A stretch of 64,000 nucleotides of DNA, from positions 4,582,071 through 4,646,070 of the forward strand of contig NZ_CP014578.1 in the NCBI RefSeq assembly GCF_001634365.1, in the 5' to 3' direction. This document shows, in pieces, positions 34,173 through 42,752 of the stretch; the first letter of the stretch is position 1; every line of letters starts with the position of its first letter. A model generated the notes under the pieces. The model did no database searches, was not told the DNA's origin, and saw only the letters and a list, made by a program, of their open reading frames with translations. A program made the position numbers and the translations under genes. This DNA is from Paraburkholderia phytofirmans OLGA172. Its GTDB lineage: Bacteria > Pseudomonadota > Gammaproteobacteria > Burkholderiales > Burkholderiaceae.

Positions 34173-34715
34173 ATGACTGACGGCCCCTACAAAGCGGATG
34201 AGATTCACCTCGAATCGAGTCTTGGCTATTACCTGACGAAAGCGCGAAACGTGCTTGTCGAACGAATGGACCGCGCGGTCAAACCGTTAGGACTGACTGC
34301 CCAGCAGATCGGCGTGATTCTGGTGTTGTCCGCGCAACGCGCGAGCACGCCGTTCGAGTTGTCGCGCGTCATGTCTTACGACAGCGGATCGATGACGCGT
34401 CTGCTCGATCGCCTTGAAAAGAAAGGCTTTATCGTGCGCACGCGCAGCGACGCCGACCGCCGGATGGTCAAGCTGGAGTTGACAGCGCAGGGCCACGAAG
34501 CCGCGCGGCAATTGCCCGGTCTGGGCGCCGCCGTGCTGAACGAGCAGTTGCGCGGATTTTCCGCCGCGGACCACGCCGCCCTCCTCGACCTGCTCGGCCG
34601 GTTCATCGCGAACGGCATCGGCGAGGGAGCAAGCGCCTGCTGCGGAATCGGACCGTCGCAGGAATCGGAGGAAGCATCACCCGCAGAGCCGCTGCCCGAT
34701 CACGACGGGCAGTAA
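34173..34715 (+). CDS. MarR-family transcriptional regulator (EmrR-like)
   Basis: A 180-residue winged-helix repressor. The domain has LTAQQIGVILVLSAQRASTPFELSRVMSYDSGSMTRLLDRLEKKGFIVR, the DADRRMVKLELTAQG wing, and dimer helices at both ends. It lies directly upstream of the DHA2 exporter gene on the same strand. This is the arrangement of E. coli emrR-emrAB, so it probably represses that transporter and responds to drugs or phenolic compounds. The tail (ACCGIGPSQESEEASPAEP) is unconserved. It is preceded by an AT-rich region where the operator should be. Confidence 0.9.
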   Translation: MTDGPYKADEIHLESSLGYYLTKARNVLVERMDRAVKPLGLTAQQIGVILVLSAQRASTPFELSRVMSYDSGSMTRLLDRLEKKGFIVRTRSDADRRMVKLELTAQGHEAARQLPGLGAAVLNEQLRGFSAADHAALLDLLGRFIANGIGEGASACCGIGPSQESEEASPAEPLPDHDGQ

Positions 34716-34850
34716 CCAAGAGGCGTTTTTGAAAGCGCCATCGTTTGAAGATATCTGTCTGGGCAGAGGGTGTTCCGGCATATAAGCGCACCGTTTGGAG
34801 GGCGCAATAAAGCTGTCGCGACAAGCTTTCCCAGCTGAGGAGAAACACAT

Positions 34851-36413
34851 ATGGCCGCTACGGCTCCCGCCGAAGCCCTACCCGCCGCCGAACCCGCTCC
34901 GCTCAAAGGGGGTGCGCTGGCGTTGCTCACGGTCGGTCTCGCGCTCGGCACGTTCATGGAAGTGCTCGACACGTCGATCGCGAACGTCGCGGTGCCGACC
35001 ATTTCCGGCAGTCTCGGCGTGGCGACCAGTCAGGGCACCTGGGTCATCTCATCGTATTCCGTGGCCTCGGCGATCGCGGTGCCGTTGACCGGCTGGCTTG
35101 CGCGGCGCGTCGGCGAGGTGCGGCTGTTCACGCTGTCAGTTCTGCTTTTCACGATCGCCTCGGCGCTGTGCGGCTTTGCGCACAACTTCGAGTCGCTGAT
35201 TGCGTTCCGGCTCCTGCAAGGGCTCGTCTCCGGCCCGATGGTGCCGCTCTCGCAGACGATTCTGATGCGCTCATACCCACCGGAAAGGCGCGGGCTCGCG
35301 CTCGGCCTCTGGGCGATGACCGTGATCTGCGCGCCGATTTTCGGGCCCGTGATGGGCGGCTATATCACCGACAACTACACGTGGCCGTGGATCTTCTATA
35401 TCAACGTGCCGATCGGCTTGTTCTCGGCGGTGTGCGCGTTCCTGCTGCTGCGCGGCCGCGAGACCAAGGTCACCAAACAGAGGATCGATGCGATCGGCCT
35501 CGCATTGCTCGTGATCGGTGTGTCGTGCCTGCAGATGGTGCTCGATCTGGGCAAGGATCGCGACTGGTTCAACTCGACGTTCATCATCACGCTGGCGATT
35601 ATCGCGGTGGTGTCGATTGCGTTCCTGCTGGTGTGGGAGATGACGGACAAGGAACCTGTCGTCGATCTTTCCTTATTCAAGGATCGCAACTTCGCGCTCG
35701 GCGTGGTGATTATTTCGTTCGGGTTTATGGCGTTCTTCGGGTCGGTGGTGATTTTCCCGCTCTGGCTGCAGACGGTGATGGGGTACACCGCGGGGATTGC
35801 CGGTTTGGCGACGGCGCCGGTCGGCATTCTGGCGCTGTTTTTATCGCCGATGATCGGCAAGAATATGCATCGGCTGAACCTGCGCGTGGTAGCGAGTTTT
35901 GCGTTCATCGTGTTTGCGTTCGTGTCGTTCTGGAACTCGACCTTTACGCTCGATGTGCCGTTCAATCATGTGATCTGGCCGCGGTTGGTGCAGGGTATTG
36001 GGGTTGCCTGCTTCTTTGTGCCGATGACTACCATTACGCTGTCCAGCGTGTCGGATGATCGGCTCGCCAGTGCTTCTGGGTTGTCGAACTTTTTTCGGAC
36101 TCTGTCCGGGGCGATCGGGACGGCTATTAGTACGACTTACTGGGAAAATGACACGATCTATCATCATGCGATGTTGACCGATTCGGTAAATGTCTATGCG
36201 GCTAATACCAATGCTTATACCAATGCGTTGGCCGGGCTCGGGCTTTCTGGGGATGGCCTCACGGCTCAGTTGAATCAGGTCGTTACGGCGCAGGCTTATA
36301 TGATGGCCACTAATGATTTTTTCCGCATTTCTTGTGCGGCATTTCTTGTTCTGGCTTTGCTTGTCTGGGTTACCAAGCCACGGAAGGGGGTGGGCGCTTC
36401 TATGGGGCATTGA
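34851..36413 (+). CDS. DHA2-family drug/proton antiporter (EmrB-like)
   Basis: A 520-residue inner membrane exporter of the major facilitator superfamily with about 14 membrane segments. The DHA2 motif GTFMEVLDTSIANVAVPTI is at the N-terminus, LARRVGEVRLF is motif A and GPVMGGYITDNYTWPWIFYINVPIG the conserved motif C and D1 region. AGGAGAA lies just before the ATG. An EmrA-type adaptor normally sits between the regulator and this gene but is absent; only 135 bp separate them. An OprM-like channel gene is nearby. The last third has lower GC and less biased codons. Confidence 0.94.
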   Translation: MAATAPAEALPAAEPAPLKGGALALLTVGLALGTFMEVLDTSIANVAVPTISGSLGVATSQGTWVISSYSVASAIAVPLTGWLARRVGEVRLFTLSVLLFTIASALCGFAHNFESLIAFRLLQGLVSGPMVPLSQTILMRSYPPERRGLALGLWAMTVICAPIFGPVMGGYITDNYTWPWIFYINVPIGLFSAVCAFLLLRGRETKVTKQRIDAIGLALLVIGVSCLQMVLDLGKDRDWFNSTFIITLAIIAVVSIAFLLVWEMTDKEPVVDLSLFKDRNFALGVVIISFGFMAFFGSVVIFPLWLQTVMGYTAGIAGLATAPVGILALFLSPMIGKNMHRLNLRVVASFAFIVFAFVSFWNSTFTLDVPFNHVIWPRLVQGIGVACFFVPMTTITLSSVSDDRLASASGLSNFFRTLSGAIGTAISTTYWENDTIYHHAMLTDSVNVYAANTNAYTNALAGLGLSGDGLTAQLNQVVTAQAYMMATNDFFRISCAAFLVLALLVWVTKPRKGVGASMGH

Positions 36414-36553
36414 GGTTTTTTCTGCGCGCGCCGAAGCGTACTTCTTAAAACCATTCGCCGCGCTTTTGCGCGGCGGGTTACCCAGCGCCACACTCGCGTT
36501 TCATGCGTGAGCGCTTTCTCCTCGCTGAATGCGTTACCGTTTCCTCCCCTTCT

Positions 36554-37054
36554 TCACTGCGTTACCGCTTCCCCACTCGTGCCGGGCATCGATTGTCCCG
36601 ATGCCTCCGGGTGCATCGCCGTCGGCGCCGGTTGCAACTGTTTTTCGCCGCTCTGCGGCGCGCCCGCCGCACTGCCTCGTACGTATTCCTTGAAGTCGGC
36701 GCCCGCCTCCCATGGGTTCGGTTTGCACCCCATCGATCCATCGCAATGCGCCGCGAAACCAATCGTTGCCGTGCCGTCCGGGTTCGCGGTGCGCGTAATC
36801 TGGTACGCCAGCGCGCGCTTGCCGCCGTCCGGGCCCGCCGCCTGGATCAGCGTGTCAGTCGCAGATTCAATTTTGTACTTCGAATGGCCCGCAACCCACG
36901 TCTGTGCACGCTGCCACCAGATATCGCACTCGGCTTTGGTCGAACACGTCAACGGCGTGGTCGCGATCTGCATGATGTCCGGATCGATCTGCCCCTGCGT
37001 CGAACAGCCCGCCGCCGACACCAGGCACAATACGGCCAACAGACCTTTTTTCAT
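36554..37054 (-). CDS. Small outer membrane or periplasmic lipoprotein, unknown function
   Basis: A 166-residue protein with a lipoprotein signal: MKKGLLAVLCLVSAAGC, lipid-anchored Cys17. The mature part has CSTKAECDIWWQRAQTWVAGHSKYKIESATD and GFAAHCDGSMGCKPNPWEAG, with four further cysteines that could form two disulfides. The C-terminal 40 residues are Pro/Ala/Gly-rich. I recognise the pattern as a conserved Burkholderia hypothetical but know no function. The ATG at 37054 is chosen because the lipobox distance is then correct. It stands alone, downstream of gshA. Confidence 0.8.
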   Translation of the reverse strand: MKKGLLAVLCLVSAAGCSTQGQIDPDIMQIATTPLTCSTKAECDIWWQRAQTWVAGHSKYKIESATDTLIQAAGPDGGKRALAYQITRTANPDGTATIGFAAHCDGSMGCKPNPWEAGADFKEYVRGSAAGAPQSGEKQLQPAPTAMHPEASGQSMPGTSGEAVTQ

Positions 37055-37217
37055 CACGTTGAAGCCTCCCTCTCCGGGACCTGTCATCCAAGTTGGACCG
37101 CATCCCCGGCACGGTGTTTCATAGCATCAGCGAATCGTCAAAACGAGTGCGAGTGGAGATTTTGCCGGTATGGTCAGGCGTCCAGCGTCGCTTGGCATAG
37201 ACGTTACCTGTACAGAA

Positions 37218-37309
37218 TAAAAAGCGGCCCTCGGTGCCGATTCTTGCTCCGCAAAAAATAATGCCGTTCAGTGTTGGCTGAACGGCATTAGCCCTCTGGG
37301 CCGCTTTTT
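37218..37309 (-). terminator. Nested hairpins, terminator of gshA
   Basis: The inner stem ATGCCGTTCA (37261-37270) pairs with TGAACGGCAT (37279-37288). On the minus strand it is followed by an ATTATTTTTT tract, a classical terminator for gshA. An outer stem, AAAAAGCGGCCC (37218-37230) with GGGCCGCTTTTT (37298-37309), encloses it and could act in both directions. Confidence 0.8.
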
Positions 37310-37333
37310 CCGGCGCTGCCTGTGTTTCGTCGT

Positions 37334-38950
37334 TTAGACGCTAAACCGGTTCAGTGTGTACGCCCGGTATGCCGCGACAAATGCGTCGAATGAACCCACC
37401 TCTTCCCGTTCGAGTTTGGCCTGCTCTGCAAGCGATTGCGCAGCAAGGTCGGCGAATTCTTTGGCCTGCGCAGCATCCAGCGGACGCGAGCGGAAATAGG
37501 CGGCGTGCGCTTCGCTTTGCTCGAGGCCGAACGCAAGGAAGCTCTGCTGCTTGTCGCGCATCGTCTGCAACACGCGCGCGGACGGTGTCAGCGATACATC
37601 CGCCAGCTTCGCGCGCTGAACCGCCACGGCGCGTGCGTGTGCGTCGCCGCCGTGCAATGCGTCAAGCGTTGCCGCGGCTGTGTCTATCTTGACGAGCAAT
37701 TCGTTCGACCAATCCATCATCGCGATCGGGCTGCCGTCGCGTGTCAGTTCGAGCCCCGGCTTGCGGCCCTCCATCGTCACGCGGCCAAAGTTCTCATTTG
37801 CCTCGGCGGACGCGTCCGGCGGCAGCGGCGCGCTGTCGTCGAGCGCACAGACCAGCAGATAAGCATCAAGGAAGCGCGACGTCTCCAGCGAAATGCCGGT
37901 CGGCTCAAACGGATCGATGTCCATGCAGCGCACTTCGACATACTGCACGCCACGCGCAGCCAGCGCATGCAGCGGACGCTCGCCCGGATGCGTGACGCGC
38001 TTCGGACGGATCGTCGAATAGAACTCGTTTTCGATCTGCAGCACGTTCGTGTTGATCTGCACCCACTCCCCGTCGCGCTGTGTGCCGATCGCCTCGTACG
38101 CGGGATACGGCTGGCTCACAGCCTTCGCGAGCGCGTCGAGGTAGCCCGGCAGCGTGTCGTAGTCGGCGCACAGCGCGGCTTGCGCGGTGGTGTTCGAGTA
38201 GCCGAGGTCGCTCATGCGCAAGCTGGTCGCGTAGGGGCGATACAGCGTGTCGGCGTCGAAGGTTTCGAGCGTGTGTTGGCGATCGCGCAGGAATCGGCGA
38301 TCCAGCGCCGGCGATGCGCCGAACAGGTACATCAGCAGCCAGTTGGTGCGGCGGAAATTGCGGATCAGCGCGAGGTAGCGATCGGACTGGAAATCGACGG
38401 CGTTCGCCGTGGATTGCTGGTCGGCATGCAATGCCCGCCACACTTCTTCGTTCAGCGAATAGTTGTAGTGAACGCCCGCAATGCACTGCATCGTGCGGCC
38501 GTAACGGAGCGCGAGGCCAATGCGGTACACGTACTTCAGTTTGCCGATATTCGACGTGCCGTAATGCGCGATCGGAATGCCCTCGTCCGTTTCAGGCAGC
38601 CGGCCCGGCATCGAGTTGTTCCACAGGATCTCGTCGCCGAGTTCGGCGTAGACGAAACGATGCAGCGTATCGAGCTTCTCTAGCGTGATCGCGACGTCGT
38701 GCTCGGCCGGCGTAATCAGTTCGATCAACGCTTCGGAATAGTCGGTGGTGAGCGACGGATGCGTGAGCGCCGAACCGAGCGCGCGCGGATGCGGCGTCAT
38801 GGCAAGCTTGCCGTCGTGCGTCACGCGCAGGCTCTCCTTTTCGATGCCGCGCAGGCCGCGTATCAGCGCGTCGCGCTGCGGGCCTGAGGTCAGCACGGAC
38901 AGGCGGTGAGATAACGCGTCGTTCGTACGAGAAGGTGTCGTGTTTGGCAT
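37334..38950 (-). CDS. gshA: Glutamate-cysteine ligase
   Basis: A 538-residue ATP-dependent enzyme making gamma-glutamylcysteine, the first step of glutathione synthesis. It belongs to the E. coli type: LRGIEKESLRVTHDGKLAMTPHPRALGSAL near the N-terminus, DYSEALIELITPA with metal-binding glutamates, GVHYNYSL, the LLMYLFGASPALD segment and YVEVRCMDIDPF. The length is that of the proteobacterial type. The ATG at 38950 is chosen over 38980 since the conserved part follows. It is not next to gshB here. The YbdK-type ligase at 10.3 kb is a distant relative of a different family branch. Confidence 0.95.
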   Translation of the reverse strand: MPNTTPSRTNDALSHRLSVLTSGPQRDALIRGLRGIEKESLRVTHDGKLAMTPHPRALGSALTHPSLTTDYSEALIELITPAEHDVAITLEKLDTLHRFVYAELGDEILWNNSMPGRLPETDEGIPIAHYGTSNIGKLKYVYRIGLALRYGRTMQCIAGVHYNYSLNEEVWRALHADQQSTANAVDFQSDRYLALIRNFRRTNWLLMYLFGASPALDRRFLRDRQHTLETFDADTLYRPYATSLRMSDLGYSNTTAQAALCADYDTLPGYLDALAKAVSQPYPAYEAIGTQRDGEWVQINTNVLQIENEFYSTIRPKRVTHPGERPLHALAARGVQYVEVRCMDIDPFEPTGISLETSRFLDAYLLVCALDDSAPLPPDASAEANENFGRVTMEGRKPGLELTRDGSPIAMMDWSNELLVKIDTAAATLDALHGGDAHARAVAVQRAKLADVSLTPSARVLQTMRDKQQSFLAFGLEQSEAHAAYFRSRPLDAAQAKEFADLAAQSLAEQAKLEREEVGSFDAFVAAYRAYTLNRFSV

Positions 38951-39132
38951 TGATGCGAGTCGGGCGTTGTCGGCCGCCATGTGCCGCTTCGCTGCTTAGG
39001 TGCAGCACTGCGCGGTTGACAACGTTCGGCGGAATTTTTGGGTAGCGGGCACTTTAACATCTCGCCACGAGGCCTGCTTGAGGCCGCTTCGGCCGGCCCT
39101 CGGACGACACAACCTGGCCTGAATCCACTACC

Positions 39133-40050
39133 TCAGCCGCCGCGCGCGGCGCCTGCCCGATCCGCTACCTCGTTCCACAGATGCATCGCCGCATACGCGC
39201 GCCACGGCCGCCACGCGTCGGTGCGAGTGCGTTGCTGCGTGGGCCGTGCGAGCGACGGGTCGCGCGCGCAGATCGACTGCATCAGCACGAGGTCCGAGGC
39301 GGGCCAGGCGTCCGCGTCACGCCATGCGCGCATCGCCACATACTCGACTGTCCATGGACCGATGCCAGGCAGTGCGAGCAACGCCGCGCGCAGGCTGTTG
39401 GCATCGGCGACACTGCTGTCGAGCGGTACGTCGCCTGAAGCGACCGCCTGCGCAAAGCCCTGCAATGCGGCTACGCGTTTACCCGGCATGCCGATCTTTT
39501 CCAGATCCACAGCCGCGAGCGCGGCGGGCGTCGGAAAGCGCCAGGCGGTGTTCTCATGCGGATGACCTTCGATGCGCACGCCGGCACGCTGCACCAATCG
39601 CCCGATGATCGTGGTCGCCGCCTTCACGCTGACCTGCTGCCCGACAATGGCGCGCACCACCAGTTCGAAGCCCGACCACGCGCCCGGCACGCGCAAGCCC
39701 GGCACGGCTTCGATCAGCGGCGCGAGCCATGGGTCCGCGGCCAGTTCGTTGCCGATCTTCTTCGGGTCGGCGTGCAGGTCGAACATCCTCGCGATCGGCG
39801 CGGCGAGCGCGTCGGCATGACGGCTCGCGGGGCCTTCGATGTTCGCGACGATGCAGCGCCTGCGCGGATGCAGGCGCACGCTCAGTGTGCCGCTGTCGCC
39901 GGCCCAATCGATCGCGCGGCGATAGGCGCCGGCTTCGACCGCTTCGACGCCCGGCGTCGCGCGTCCGCCGAAAAAGCGCAGCAGGCGCGGCCAGTCGAAG
40001 GGGGCTTTGAACGGCAGTTCGAGTATTGCGACGTCGTCAAGCGTGCTCAC
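39133..40050 (-). CDS. alkA: DNA-3-methyladenine glycosylase II (AlkA)
   Basis: A 305-residue base-excision repair glycosylase that removes alkylated purines. An N-terminal AlkA_N-type domain (ILELPFKAPFDWPRLLRFFGGRATPGVE) is followed by the HhH-GPD fold: GAWSGFELVVRAIVGQQVSVKAA, the helix-hairpin-helix LLALPGIGPWTVEYVAMRAW and the catalytic Asp region DAWPASDLVL. It overlaps the ada stop by four bases (ATGA), so the two form an adaptive-response operon, with Ada as the probable activator. Confidence 0.94.
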   Translation of the reverse strand: MSTLDDVAILELPFKAPFDWPRLLRFFGGRATPGVEAVEAGAYRRAIDWAGDSGTLSVRLHPRRRCIVANIEGPASRHADALAAPIARMFDLHADPKKIGNELAADPWLAPLIEAVPGLRVPGAWSGFELVVRAIVGQQVSVKAATTIIGRLVQRAGVRIEGHPHENTAWRFPTPAALAAVDLEKIGMPGKRVAALQGFAQAVASGDVPLDSSVADANSLRAALLALPGIGPWTVEYVAMRAWRDADAWPASDLVLMQSICARDPSLARPTQQRTRTDAWRPWRAYAAMHLWNEVADRAGAARGG

Positions 40051-41222
40051 GCGGCGTGGTCCAGGTTGGTGGTGGCAGCAATGGCCGCGTGCTCGCGGCG
40101 ATCAGGTTCATCGAGCGGAACGACAGGTGCGTGCTGCGCTTCGTTATCGAGCAGCGTGGCCTTGCGCGGCAGGCCCCAGCGATACCCCGCCAGCGCTCCA
40201 CCCTTCTGCACGACGCGATGGCATGGAATCGCCAACGCGACCGGATTGGTCGCGCATGCGCTCGCCACCGCGCGCACGGCGCGGGGTGAGCCGACCGCTT
40301 CCGCGATCTGGGAATAGCTGCGCGTCTCACCGTAGGGAATGCGCCGCAGCGCGTCCCATACACGTTGCCGGAACGCGGTGGCGGCAATATCCAAAGGCAG
40401 ATCGAAGTCCTGACGCGTGCCGCGCAGATAGGCGTCGATCTGGGCGATGAACGGTGCGAGCCGCGCTGCGTCCTCGACCAGCTCGGCGTTGGCGAACTCG
40501 CCGCGCAGTTCGTCGGCGAGTAGGACGGCATCGTCGCCGAAACCGATCTTGCAGATGCCTTTGTCGGTTGCGGCGACCAGCACGAAGCCGAGCGAGGTCG
40601 GTGCGCTGGCGTAACGCACGGTGAGCCCCGCGCCTTTGCGGCGGAACGCGGATGGCGCCATCCCCAATTCCGCCGAGGCGCTGTCGTACATCCGCGATGG
40701 CGAGCCGAAGCCGGCGTCGAGCGTAGCGCGCGTCACGTCCGACCCGCTCTGCAGCGCATCGCGCAGCGCGGCGCCGCGTTGCGCGGCCTGATACTGACGC
40801 GGCGACACACCCACCACGCGTTTGAACAGGCGCTGCAGGTGGAATGGGCTGACGTGCACCGCGTCGCTCAATTGCGCTAGCGTGAGGCGTTGTTGCGGAT
40901 CGGCATCCAGCGCGGCACAAGCGCGATTGACGATTTCCAGCTCGCGCGGCAGGCCGCCGGGCTGGCAACGCTTGCAATCGCGATAGCCCGCGGCGCGCGC
41001 GGCGTTGGCGTCGGTGAAGAAAACGACATTCTCGCGGCGTGGCTGGCGCGACGCGCATGACGGGCGGCAGAACACGCCCGTCGTTTTGACGGCGTAGAAG
41101 AACGCGCCGTCGGCCTGCGGCTCGCGGCAGGTGACGGCTTTCCAACGCTCGGCGTCGGTGGCCCAGCTCGGAGTGCTGACGGCGGCTTCGTTGCTGGTCT
41201 CGGTACGGTCGCTGCGGTTCAT
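40047..41222 (-). CDS. ada: Ada: methylated-DNA repair protein and transcriptional activator
   Basis: A 391-residue three-part protein. The N-terminal methyl-phosphotriester domain has zinc cysteines Cys52 and Cys56 (FCRPSCASR) and Cys83 and Cys86 (CKRCQPG); Cys52 matches the methyl-accepting cysteine. An AraC-type helix-turn-helix pair follows (VHVSPFHLQRLFKRVVGVSPRQYQ). The O6-methylguanine methyltransferase domain has active Cys334 in IPCHRVV. Methylation of the first domain turns it into an activator of its own operon. The ATG at 41222 is chosen because the extra upstream codons are not conserved. alkA follows with a four-base overlap. Confidence 0.95.
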   Translation of the reverse strand: MNRSDRTETSNEAAVSTPSWATDAERWKAVTCREPQADGAFFYAVKTTGVFCRPSCASRQPRRENVVFFTDANAARAAGYRDCKRCQPGGLPRELEIVNRACAALDADPQQRLTLAQLSDAVHVSPFHLQRLFKRVVGVSPRQYQAAQRGAALRDALQSGSDVTRATLDAGFGSPSRMYDSASAELGMAPSAFRRKGAGLTVRYASAPTSLGFVLVAATDKGICKIGFGDDAVLLADELRGEFANAELVEDAARLAPFIAQIDAYLRGTRQDFDLPLDIAATAFRQRVWDALRRIPYGETRSYSQIAEAVGSPRAVRAVASACATNPVALAIPCHRVVQKGGALAGYRWGLPRKATLLDNEAQHAPVVPLDEPDRREHAAIAATTNLDHAA

Positions 41223-41398
41223 GATGGTCCCGGAAAGGCGGTGTCGATGCTCACCAATGTAGGCCGCATGCCAACACACTACGCCCCGGTTCTTGCTCTG
41301 TCATTTCGCTCCCTCGTAGGCATCGAGCCCCGCAGGCGCTCGGTTAGCCTCAAACTGCGACAATTTGGCCCGATATCGGGTTTTCCCTTAAAAAGTTA

Positions 41399-41427
41399 TT
41401 GCGTCGCATCGGCCCGATGTGTATATT
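41399..41427 (+). promoter_or_regulatory. Candidate promoter of a small RNA
   Basis: TTGCGT (41399-41404) and TATATT (41422-41427) are separated by exactly 17 bp, a good sigma-70 layout. There is no reading frame downstream, but a strong terminator ends about 70 bp after the -10 box. Confidence 0.6.
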
Positions 41428-41431
41428 AGTA

Positions 41432-41497
41432 CCTGTCTCCTCCATGTCTCCTCCTGATATGGATTCAGCCCGCTCCACATAGAGCGGGCTTTTTTTC
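41432..41497 (+). ncRNA. Candidate small RNA, about 65 nt, with anti-Shine-Dalgarno loop
   Basis: Transcription from the promoter at 41399-41427 would begin near 41431-41435 and end at the T tract near 41497. The RNA would hold two copies of UGUCUCCUCC (41434-41443 and 41445-41454). The second is part of a hairpin with an 8-bp stem, 41441-41448 pairing with 41456-41463 (one G-U pair), which puts UCCUCCU (41449-41455) exactly in the 7-nt loop. A second hairpin, 41467-41490, is the terminator. The design resembles small RNAs that pair with ribosome binding sites through CU-rich loops. No reading frame fits. Expression is untested. Confidence 0.6.
41467..41497 (+). terminator. Rho-independent terminator of the candidate small RNA
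   Basis: AGCCCGCT (41467-41474) pairs with AGCGGGCT (41483-41490) around CCACATAG, followed by a run of T to 41496. No plus-strand protein gene lies upstream that would need it. Confidence 0.92.
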
Positions 41498-41618
41498 GTC
41501 TGAACATTTCATATCTGTCCCTCGGAGCCGGTTCATCACCCGCTCTCGCTACCCTTTCCTTTCTTCTACACTGGTGGCTGTTCATCCATTTCTGCGAACC
41601 AGCCAAGGGGCGTTCGAC

Positions 41619-42044
41619 ATGAAAATCCACATTCGCGAGATCGATCACATCGTCATTCGGGCGTCGAACGTTGCGGAGATGACGCGTTTTTATTGCGAAG
41701 TGCTCGGTTGCAGCGTTGAGAAGGAGCAGGCCGATCTGGGCCTGACGCAATTGCGCGCGGGGCGCTCGCTGATCGACCTGTTAAAGGTCGGTGCGGAGCT
41801 CGATCACCCCGAAAACGGTGTGCCGGGCGCGGGGCGGAATATGGACCACGTGTGTTTGCGCGTCGACCCGTTCGACGCCGAGGCGCTCACGGCTCATCTG
41901 GCCCAACACGGCGCGCGGCCTGGCGAGGCGGCTTTGCGCTATGGCGCGGACGGGTTTGGGCAGTCGCTGTATCTGTTCGACCCGGAAGGCAATATGGTCG
42001 AGCTCAAAGGGCCACCCGAAGCGGCGCGTGCGACGTCGTTGTAA
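41619..42044 (+). CDS. VOC-superfamily (glyoxalase/dioxygenase-like) protein
   Basis: A 141-residue metal-dependent enzyme of the vicinal oxygen chelate fold, with two beta-alpha-beta-beta-beta units. The first begins IREIDHIVIRASNVAEMTRFYCEVLG and the second RNMDHVCLRVDPFDAEAL. The putative metal ligands are His in DHIVIR, His in DHVCLR and Glu in GNMVELKG. The substrate cannot be inferred; members range from glyoxalase I to lactoylglutathione-like and resistance proteins. The ATG at 41619 is chosen because the fold begins there. It is convergent with yaeQ. Confidence 0.9.
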   Translation: MKIHIREIDHIVIRASNVAEMTRFYCEVLGCSVEKEQADLGLTQLRAGRSLIDLLKVGAELDHPENGVPGAGRNMDHVCLRVDPFDAEALTAHLAQHGARPGEAALRYGADGFGQSLYLFDPEGNMVELKGPPEAARATSL

Positions 42045-42047
42045 CTA

Positions 42048-42602
42048 TCAAGCGTCGGCGGGCGCCTTCAACACCGTCCACTCGATCTTCACCGCATCGG
42101 CCTCGGCGCTGCCGAGCCATGCTTCGCCGTCCTGCACGGTGCATTGCAGACGCATGGTCCGTTCGGCGAGCGACCCAAGCGCGGCGGCGACGTCTTCGCC
42201 CAGCGTCCAGACCGTCACATTGCGCATGCGTTCGACCTTGCTGCGCACCCCTTGCCACCAGATATCCGACGTGCGGCCGCCATAGGCGATCACGATCACT
42301 TCGTTCGAGCGTCCGCTTGCCTTGGCAATGCGCCGTTCGTCCGGCTGGCCGACCTCGATCCAGGTTTCGATCGCGCCGGTGAGGTCCTTCTGCCAGAGGT
42401 CCGGTTCGTCGACGTCCGACAAACCCTTACAGAATTCGAGGCGCTCCTGTGCGAACAGCGCGAACGCGGCGACGCGGACCATCATCCGGTCGTCGGTTTC
42501 CGAGGGATGGCGGGCGATCGTCAGCGAATGGTCGGCGTAGTAGTGCCGGTCCATGTTGGCGATCTGGAGTTCTGCCTTGTAAATCGTCGATTTGAGAGCC
42601 AT
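42048..42602 (-). CDS. yaeQ: YaeQ-family protein
   Basis: A 184-residue protein with the YaeQ signature MALKSTIYKAELQIANMDRHYYADHSLTIARHPSETDDRMMVRV and RSNEVIVIAYGGRTSDIWWQGV. The fold is related to PD-(D/E)xK nucleases, and its cellular role is not established (a link to elongation factor RfaH function has been suggested for E. coli YaeQ). The ATG at 42602 is chosen because the conserved sequence starts exactly there. It ends three bases from the VOC gene, tail to tail. Confidence 0.93.
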   Translation of the reverse strand: MALKSTIYKAELQIANMDRHYYADHSLTIARHPSETDDRMMVRVAAFALFAQERLEFCKGLSDVDEPDLWQKDLTGAIETWIEVGQPDERRIAKASGRSNEVIVIAYGGRTSDIWWQGVRSKVERMRNVTVWTLGEDVAAALGSLAERTMRLQCTVQDGEAWLGSAEADAVKIEWTVLKAPADA

Positions 42603-42752
42603 GCCGTTAATAAACCAGGCGCTCGCTCCACCGGAGCGAACAGAAAAAGAGTCGTCGACGGCGCGTTGCCGTGTTCGGTGTTTGTTGTACATCGCGTGTC
42701 CCTCCCGAGCCGAAGCCGGCTGCAACTGCGACTATCGCAACGGGAGAAGCAT

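Noticed and set aside
36456..36475. Hairpin after the DHA2 exporter gene
   Set aside because: A GC-rich perfect stem with a TTTT loop is present, but no T run follows on either strand, so it was not called a terminator.
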